DNA from: Hexactinellida sp. DTS-2022
Taxonomy: Eukaryota > Porifera > Hexactinellida
Assembly: GCA_028753945.1 (NCBI GenBank)
Contig: JAPNXP010000005.1
Span: 1,240,001-1,304,000 of the forward strand
Length of the DNA stretch: 64,000 bases
Direction: 5' to 3'
Below the pieces are notes generated by a model. The model was not told the origin of the DNA, ran no database searches, and worked only from the letters and a program-made list of their open reading frames with translations. Position 1 is the first letter of the stretch. The number at the start of each line of letters is the position of its first letter. Shown in pieces: positions 57,594-64,000 of this stretch. The translations under genes and the position numbers were made by a program.

Positions 57594-57753
57594 AGAGCTT
57601 CCTTAGATGTAAACGGTCTATAAAAGCCCATACAAACTAAGCAAAAAATTTGTAGACCATCTATAAATTCTGTAGACCAAAAGCCGCTGCCGTCTATGGG
57701 TAATGGTATTTATGCTAAAAGTGGTCTTTATATAGACGGTCTACATACAAATT
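57594..57753. mobile_element. MULE-type MITE (TAGACCGTCTA family)
   Basis: GAGCTTCCTTAGATGTAAAC and ATATAGACGGTCTACATA, with CCCATACAAACTAAGC inside. Directly next to the MULE at 57760. Confidence 0.7.
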
Positions 57754-58191
57754 ATTTCCGGGATACATACAATTCGTGACAGACAATTCGTGACATTACA
57801 TTTCGTTCGTGACATTACAATTCGTGACAAAGTGGTAAACAAGTGCTTATCAACAGCTGGATATTCATTGGTTTGGAATAAAAATTTAGTGATGTAGTGT
57901 TATATCAGAAGGAGGGGGTCGGCGGCCACAACCATGACAACTTTTCTGCTCTTGGCTAGCCTTTTACTAAAAAATAGAGTCTAAATGTAAACTGTCAATG
58001 TATTTTTGCTCGACATTATGTAATTTTTACCATTCAGTAATACAAAAGGATGGTATTTCACATATTATTAGTACCTCCTTTGAAGCGTTACTTGTGGCGT
58101 TTAATTTCTCCCCATCTTTTTTGACTGAGCGAATATGATTCCAAAAAATTTCTTCTGGGGTTAAATAATTCAGCAGGTGCTTGGGAGCATT

Positions 58192-59220
58192 TTAATCCAT
58201 GGATACGTATAATTGGTAAAACAAACTGGGAGCAGTTTTAAGAGTGCCATCTGACAACCAGACACTAGAGGTGTTAAGTATTTCTAAGTTTGATTCAGTT
58301 CCAAAAATCAGAATTCTTTGGTTCCCAGAATCTACTCCTGAATCGTAAAGAAGGAAGCGTTGTCCTTTATCTGTTTTCCAATAATAAGGTGGTAACTCGA
58401 GACAATTAAGTGAATTTGGTTCTGGAGGAACATTAGCCGCTCGTTTGCGCGCTCGACGCACAGTTTGTTTTAAGCTGTTGAGCTTTGGAAGTTTAACGGC
58501 AGAGCCCTGATCTAATTCGCTAATTGAGTTAGTAAGTATCGTAGGAGTCCCTACTTGTGTTAGAGCGGCACTTCGCTTCACTCCAGCTTTCAATTTGGAA
58601 GAGTGAAAAACATCTGAGTTGCCTCATGAGTATGTATATTTCCGAGCAACAATTTCATTTCCACAGGTATTAATTCTTGCCTTGCAAATAATCCTCTGTA
58701 TGCATTGCCAGTCAGTCGCGGACACTTGACGAATATTGGGGGGGGGGGGGGAATTCTTTATCAAGGCTTTTGAACACTTGAGGATTAGTAGTGTCTTTTC
58801 TCAATTTCGCTATAGTATAATTATGCTATTTTGGTGTTGTTGATTATATTACAATTTGTACGCACTCCTTCCACTTTTAAAGTAAAAGATTCCTTGTGTT
58901 TCCACTTTTTGACTCAAATTTCTCTAAACTTTATTCTTTCGAAATTATTGGGGGGGCGACCGCCCCCCCCTCTCCCCCCCTAGTATCCGCCACTGCTGCC
59001 AGTGTACTTTATTATATATGGTATGATGTCTAGTATAAACAAAATTGCCTTCCATTAGACATACTCCTCCTCTCTGTGTGGTAATCACCTGAAATGAGGA
59101 AGGGTCTGCTGGTGAATAATCGATGGCTTCTGATATTGGAGTATCATTTTTTACATTAAATACAAGATTTTGGGGTTCATCGATGATGTCGTCGGCATCT
59201 GATTCGATCTTTCCGTGCAC
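58192..59220 (-). pseudogene. broken FLYWCH/MULE transposase, N-terminal half
   Basis: From 59220: MHGKIESDADDIIDEPQ and FQVITTQRGGVCLMEGNFVY begin a FLYWCH finger. It is split by the hAT-like MITE at 58713-58995 and resumes as WQCIQRIICKARINTCGNEI. Then (58593-58192) come SAVKLPKLNSLKQTVRRARK, LELPPYYWKTDKGQRFLLYD and LSDGTLKTAPSLFYQLYVS, matching the intact MULE up to the first Asp. The C-terminal two thirds are missing. Confidence 0.82.
58713..58995. mobile_element. hAT-like MITE (CAGTSGCGGA ends) inside a FLYWCH finger
   Basis: Ends CAGTCGCGGACACTTG and CTAGTATCCGCCACTG; 8-bp duplication TTGCCAGT/CTGCCAGT (7 of 8 alike). G and C runs near both ends. Confidence 0.85.
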
Positions 59221-59369
59221 GAAGAATCTTGTGAATAATACATATCCTCTGATACTTGATCAGGAACATAATCATTGGTCATGTTCGTGTGTGTATGCTT
59301 ACTCAAAGGGGCACCTGGACCAAGTAATTCCCAAATACTTCTATCTACTTCGGCCGCTTCTCTATTCAA

Positions 59370-60019
59370 CTGAAGTTGAATGTTATATACTTCTAAGGTC
59401 TGATCAATAAAAGCTGGAATGGAAACTGCCAGACTCGGATCAGTCCAAAATTTTAGATTGTCTTCGATGAAAGAAAAAGCACAAATATTTTTGAATCTCC
59501 ATAAGAAGTTGAGTTGTCGAATTAAACTTTAACGATGTATAACAATTCTCCTGCGCAATTTATAGTCACCATTACTTTAAACCCATCTAAAAGAACTTGG
59601 TTGGAAAATCCGGGATGAGTACTCTCTAGAATGGAGAATAGATCTTCCTCCATAACAGAAATATTTCGAATTGGTTTTACCAGTGCACGAAAAGTTGGAG
59701 CATCTAGGACTGATAAGAATACAATCAATTGAGCGTTTTCTTCTTGACTCGCAATGTATCTTGGATTAAAATAATCATAATTATTACAAAAATTAGATTT
59801 TTTTAAACCAGCCCATGAAACATCCATATAATCCATGAGTAAATAAAAAAATTTGTGTGTAATTGCTACGGTAGATGTTGACACTTGGAACATGTTAACA
59901 TCTACCGCGGTAGATGTTGTATTCACTTCACTTTCAATTATATAATTATAGTATGGCCTCTTGATTACTTTCAGTTTGGTACAGATGGGACGGATAATTA
60001 TGTTAAGAGGAGTAAACAA
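59370..60019 (-). other. unidentified degenerate ORF region
   Basis: A 165-codon frame (60019-59522: VLDAPTFRALVKPIRNIS, MEEDLFSILESTHPGFSNQ, VLLDGFKVMVTINCAGEL) continues in other frames as DNSTSYGDSKIFVLFLSS and WTDPSLAVSIPAFIDQTLEV. I do not recognise the protein. Part of it recurs at about 34.3-34.4 kb, so a repeat-borne ORF is more likely than a host gene. It may belong to the MULE next door as captured sequence. Confidence 0.35.
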
Positions 60020-60096
60020 ATAGATACTGTATATAATATTATAGTTTTATATAATTTCACTTCTTCTTATTGCAAGTCTGACAATCGATTAAACTG

Positions 60097-60445
60097 CAGT
60101 GGTTTTCAACCGGGGTTCCGCGGAACTCAAGGATTCCGCGACTAAACCTCAAGGTTTCCGCGGGAATTTATTGGGAAATTGATGTAAATATATGAGAAGC
60201 TCATAATAGTCAATCGGAAATACAATATTTAGCAGCTTATTGACTATCAGACCACGAATAAAAGAAATATGTAAAAGTAAACAATCACAGATCTCACATT
60301 GAAACTGTACCTGAATATTAGTTAATAAATAAATATAATTAAATTTGTTATAAATATATTCGTAGAGGAATTAGAAGTGTAGGGTTCCGCGCGCTGCCAC
60401 AAACAATTTAGGGGTTCCGTAATACAAAAAGGTTGAAAACCACTG
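60097..60445. mobile_element. hAT-like MITE (CAGTGGTTTTCAACC ends)
   Basis: Ends CAGTGGTTTTCAACCGGGG and GGTTGAAAACCACTG, with GGTTCCGCGG and GGGGTTCCGTAATAC inside. Flanks ATTAAACT/GTTAAAGT are an imperfect 8-bp duplication. Confidence 0.75.
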
Positions 60446-60615
60446 GGTTAAAGTATCACTGTCTTAAGTTCGAGGAACCAAAATCTCGTGTCTGGAATAA
60501 AGAAGAGGTACAACATATAATTGATCAACTGTGTGATCCAAGCGGAAGGAAATATTCGCTGAAGATGGCACTATTTCAACTGTTGCAGAATGCAAATCTC
60601 AGCAATAAAGCAGGT
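60446..60615 (+). other. orphan exon-like ORF
   Basis: Open from just after the hAT-like MITE: KYHCLKFEEPKSRVWNKEEV, QHIIDQLCDPSGRKYSLK, MALFQLLQNANLSNKAG. It then meets a possible donor GCAG/GTAATT. PSGR...MALFQLLQNA..SN resembles Axin exon 9 (PGR...AALQLLQNA..SN). No partner exons found; a stray exon of another gene or a captured fragment. Confidence 0.3.
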
Positions 60616-60703
60616 AATTGTATAGAAATACCCAAGAACGAGTGTCCCAAGAATAAAAGCTTACTAGATTAGTCTAGATACTGATAGTTCTGATCTGATA
60701 TTT

Positions 60704-60970
60704 TACTGTGCCGACTATACTATAGTCTATAGTACTATAGTGGCCCAGTATTGAATCACAGCCTTTATTACTGTGCCGACTATACTATAGTATAGTGGCC
60801 CAGTTCTAATCTCACTGCTTTTATTTTTACTGTGCCGACTATACTATAGTATAGTGGGCCAGATTGAAATCACTGCCTTTATTATTATTTTTACTGTGCC
60901 GACTATACTATAGTATAGTGGCCCAGTATTGAAATCACTGCATTTATTATTATTACTGTGCCGACTATAC
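60704..60970. repeat. tandem array of five ~64-bp units
   Basis: Each unit holds ACTGTGCCGACTATACTATA, a TATAGTATAGTGG(G/C)CCAG palindrome and ATTGAAATCACTGC. A single stray unit lies at 62012-62060. Confidence 0.85.
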
Positions 60971-60999
60971 TTTACACCTGTTTAATGCTAGAAAAAGCA

Positions 61000-62010
61000 C
61001 AATAAATAGTGCGAGAATATTCAATTTATATGCATTCGATAGAGAATCTAATTCTACACCTTTTCACAGTGCACGAATTTGTAATTGGGTCTCATTTGTG
61101 CAACAATTGAGTTGCAAGTTTCCTTTGTTTACTAACACTTCAGTTCAATTGAAAGTGTTAAATCTAATTCTTTGTTTCAACTTGCTATAATTATATTGAT
61201 TAAACTTGTGAGAACGAGTAGGCTTCTATTTTCTAATTCAAAACTAAGATTTTATTACATTCCATAACAACGACAGATTATGTGAATATATTTACTTCTG
61301 TTTAGAATATTTTTGCACAATGGATACCTGACTTCTAATGAATTCGCTCTGTGTTTAAAGTATAATGACGGGTCCAATTATATTATTGGGGTTATCGATG
61401 CGCTGAATTCAAATATGATAGTGTAAATTAATAATAAATGCAAATAATTGAACTTCATTTATTTTGCTGTACATAATAATGGTGTTAAATTATTAATAAA
61501 TTAATAATTATTTATACTGATTTGATAAATAGCATTAATCTCACAGATTATACAAGATAGAGACAAACTTCCAATTTATCAAATGATCCTTATGCTATGT
61601 AGCACCTCTAAAAATGTGTCTTGACACCTTGAGGTGTTGATGACATCGTAAAAAATGTGTTTTCACAATTTTGTGAATTCTATATTTCGAATGGATTGGT
61701 TGGTGTGGGTGTTCACCCAACACGCACATAAAAAATGCTGACTCATCACTTATTTTATTCTACTGAAACTTGAATATCTTGAAATGAAGTGAGCTAAAAC
61801 GAAACTTCCACCACTCTAGGGTCGTTGCCTTCTGAAACACCTCTCTGAAATAATTTAACACCTTCATAGTGATGATGACTTGGCGAAAAAAATCCAAAAT
61901 TGCAGCCTGTGCCGACAGCATGTTCCTTTGGAGGCACTATCAATAAACCACCACCAAAATATAGTGCTATCAAAGGAACATGCGTCGGCACAGGCTGCAA
62001 TTTTGGATTT
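61000..62010 (-). repeat. unclassified ~1-kb repeat, copy in reverse
   Basis: Reverse of 12095-13080: CACCTTTTCACAGTGCACG, GTTTACTAACACTTCAGTTC, GTCTTGACACCTTGAGG, GTTCACCCAACACGCAC. It ends with the palindromic core CCAAAATTGCAGCCTGTGCC (61890-62010). Confidence 0.7.
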
Positions 62011-62089
62011 GTATTACTGTGCCGACTATACTATAGTATAGTGGCCCAGTATTGGTCTTAGTGCTTTGGTTAAAATTATTGGTCCGTAG

Positions 62090-62560
62090 CCTCTCTACTG
62101 AACAGAGTTTTACTAACTAAGAGCCAAATTTTCAGGATACGTGTCTCATGGGTTACAGATGTGCACCTGGGGTCAGGATTTTTGATTACATTTTTATGGA
62201 CACATTTCTACACCTGTTTAATGTTAGAAAAGGAACAATAAATAGCACCCGGATAATAAATTTATATGCATTCGATAGAGAATTAAATTCTACACCTTTT
62301 CACAGTGCACGAATTTTTAAATTGGGCTTCGTTTGTGCCACAATTGACTTGCAAATTCACCTTTGTTACTAACACTTCAGTTCAATTGAAAGTGTTATAT
62401 CTAATTCCATTGTTTCGACTCGTGATTATTATAATGATTCAACTTGTGAGATCGAGTAGGCTTCTATTTTCTAATTGACAATTAAGAATATACATTCCAT
62501 AACAATGACAGATTATGTGATTACAATTCCTTCTGCAAGAATACTCTTGCACTGTTAATA
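62090..62560 (-). repeat. unclassified ~1-kb repeat, second partial copy
   Basis: Reverse of 12790-13190: GTCTCATGGGTTACAGATG, CACCTGGGGTCAGG, CACAGTGCACGAATTTTTA, CTTGTGAGATCGAGTAGGC. Overlaps in content with 61020-61250, so this part is present twice here. Confidence 0.65.
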
Positions 62561-62597
62561 TACTGACGTAATTATTATAATTAATTCAGTCAGTATA

Positions 62598-63861
62598 TCT
62601 ATATTATTAAATCTCGATTGTTGTTTGTGTGTGTGTGTGTGTGTGTTTGTCCGGATTGTATTAAAGTGACGGGGGGATAGAAACCGCATTAATATAGAGA
62701 TATCTTATATATAGACCGTCTAGAAATAGACCAGGTTTTATTCCCTATGCATTAGTATTACCCATAAAAAGCAGGGCAAGTAGTCTACAGAATTTATAGA
62801 CGGTCTACAAATTTTTGGCTTATTTGTATGGGCTTTTATAGACCGTCTATTTCTAGACGGTCTACATATAAGGATGCTCATTAATATATGAGATATAAAC
62901 TAACTGTCAAATGTTATAATAGGTAAACAAGTATGCTGAACACGAATTTCGCATTTATAAATTTCTCATATGAATATTTGTTGTTGTTTACACAAATAGG
63001 TAAACAAATTAATGAAAATTCAAAATCAACCTAGAAGTTAGCTTTCAACGGGTATTATAGGTAAACAAGTATGCTGAACACGAATTTCGCATTTATAAAT
63101 TTCTCATATTAATATTTGTTGTTGTTGTTTACACAAAATAGGTAAACAAATTAATGAAAATTCAAAATCAACCTAGAAGTTAGCTTCCAACGGGTATTAT
63201 AGGTAAACAAGTATGCCGAACACGAATTTCGCGTTTATAAATTTCTCATATTAATATTTGTTGTTGTTGTTTACACAAAATAGCTAAACAAATTAATTAA
63301 AATTCAAAATCAACCTAGAAGTTAGCTTTCAACGGGTATTATAGGTAAACAAGTATGCCGAACACGAATTTCGCGTTTAAATTTTATAATATGAATATTT
63401 GTTGTTGTTGTTGTTGTTGTTTACTCAAAATAGCTAAACAAATTAATGAAAATTCAAAATCAACCTAGAAGTTAGCTTTCAACGGGTATTATAGGTAAAC
63501 AAGTATGCCGAACACGAATTTCGCGTTTAAATTTTCTAATATGAATATTTGTTGTTTACTCAAAATAGCTAAACAATTTAATGAAAATTCAAAATCAACC
63601 TAGAAGTTAACTTTCAATAGGTATTATAAGTAAACAAGTGTGCTGAACACGAATTTCGCATTTATAAAATTCTAATATGAGTATTTGTTGTTGTTGTTAT
63701 GGCACAAATAGGTAAACAAATTAATGAAAATCAAAATCATAACGTCCCTATCTACCATTTCCATGGTAGAAAGGGTGAGGAGTAAGGCCGCACAGCGGCC
63801 GTTAACTTGAGGTGCGTAGCACCGATCTGTCGCAAAGCGACCGAGACCGAAGGGCTCGTTA
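62598..63861 (+). mobile_element. Helitron-like repeat with about five internal tandem units
   Basis: Begins TCTATATTATTAAATCTCG with a (GT)n run and ends GAGACCGAAGGGCTCGTTA. Units of about 145 bp repeat CAAAATCAACCTAGAAGTTA, CAACGGGTATTATAGG, ATGC(T/C)GAACACGAATTTCGC and a (TTG)n tract before TTTAC(A/T)CA. Near the right end are stem-loops GGCCGCACAGCGGCC, GGTGCGTAGCACC and TCGCAAAGCGA. No ORF. Helentron-type non-autonomous elements (DINE/HINE) share this plan. Confidence 0.82.
62697..62879. mobile_element. MULE-type MITE (TAGACCGTCTAGAAATAGAC ends)
   Basis: 183 bp; inverted ends GAGATATCTTATATATAGAC and GTCTACATATAAGGATGCTC; perfect 9-bp duplication ATTAATATA (62688-62696, 62880-62888). 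Inserted in the Helitron-like repeat. Confidence 0.88.
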
Positions 63862-64000
63862 CTTATATAGATGCTTCCAATTTGTTTATTAGGGGTTATC
63901 GAGTGTGCGGAATTGAAATTTGATAGCCAAATTAATTAATTAATTATTTATGACAAATAATTTAACTTAATAAATAGCAAATTGACATTGAAATTGTGTT
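63862..64000. other. right edge, no recognised feature
   Basis: AT-rich sequence after the Helitron-like repeat. No exon seen. Confidence 0.3.

Larger units (their letters stand above)
57760..59220 (-). mobile_element. MULE fragment with one recognisable end
   Basis: The left end begins GGGATACATACAATTCGTGAC and repeats AATTCGTGACATTACA, like the GGGATACCGAC ends of the two MULEs at 21.6 and 41.6 kb. No matching right end or duplication found. Carries transposase pieces (58192-58593; FLYWCH 58640-59220) and a hAT-like MITE. Confidence 0.6.

Overview
The window is nuclear DNA of an animal, probably an early-branching invertebrate. It is AT-rich and carries intron-bearing genes of metazoan signalling families (TRAF, Axin, Rac, Ras-GAP), one uninterrupted DEAD-box helicase gene and one uninterrupted NHL-repeat gene. 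A sponge would fit (TRAF and NHL-only proteins are numerous there), but this is a guess. No operons, ribosome-binding sites, rRNA, tRNA or CRISPR were seen.

Layout. 0.9-8.0 kb, plus strand: complete six-exon TRAF gene, with a single-exon NHL gene antisense in its third intron. 8.6-13.2 kb: two copies of an unclassified repeat; the second holds a near-intact FLYWCH/MULE DNA transposon, which itself holds another element. 16.8-18.3 kb, minus strand: DDX6/Dhh1/Me31B-type helicase. 21.6-22.7 kb: broken MULE. 23.2-31.0 kb, minus: complete 11-exon Axin-like gene (RGS, GSK3-binding-like helix, DIX). 32.9-44.6 kb, minus: complete five-exon Rac-type GTPase whose introns carry nested transposons. 45.3-56.9 kb, minus: last nine exons of a RASA1-like Ras GTPase-activating protein; its 5' part was not found. 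57-64 kb: a MULE fragment, unidentified ORF pieces, a tandem array and a Helitron-like repeat. For the four multi-exon genes I built the exon models by hand: every junction has GT/AG ends and the frame stays open across all of them.

Most non-exonic sequence is non-autonomous DNA transposons: TA-flanked pogo/mariner-like MITEs (several families, many copies), hAT-like MITEs with 8-bp target duplications, MULEs and MULE-type MITEs with 9-bp duplications, and Helitron-like elements with internal ~145-bp tandem units and three stem-loops near one end. Insertions sit within insertions up to three deep. No retrovirus-like or capsid-bearing element was recognised.

The host genes belong to signal transduction (TRAF adaptor, Wnt scaffold Axin, Rac switch, Ras-GAP) and mRNA decay (DDX6); nothing suggests they are co-regulated. 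I found no convincing undescribed system. The items most worth following are the TRAF RING finger lacking its usual histidine, a TRAF splice acceptor that begins a few bases after a Helitron-like element, the Axin gene without a recognisable beta-catenin site, the MULE inserted in a repeat with a perfect 9-bp duplication, and a minisatellite abutting a Ras-GAP exon.
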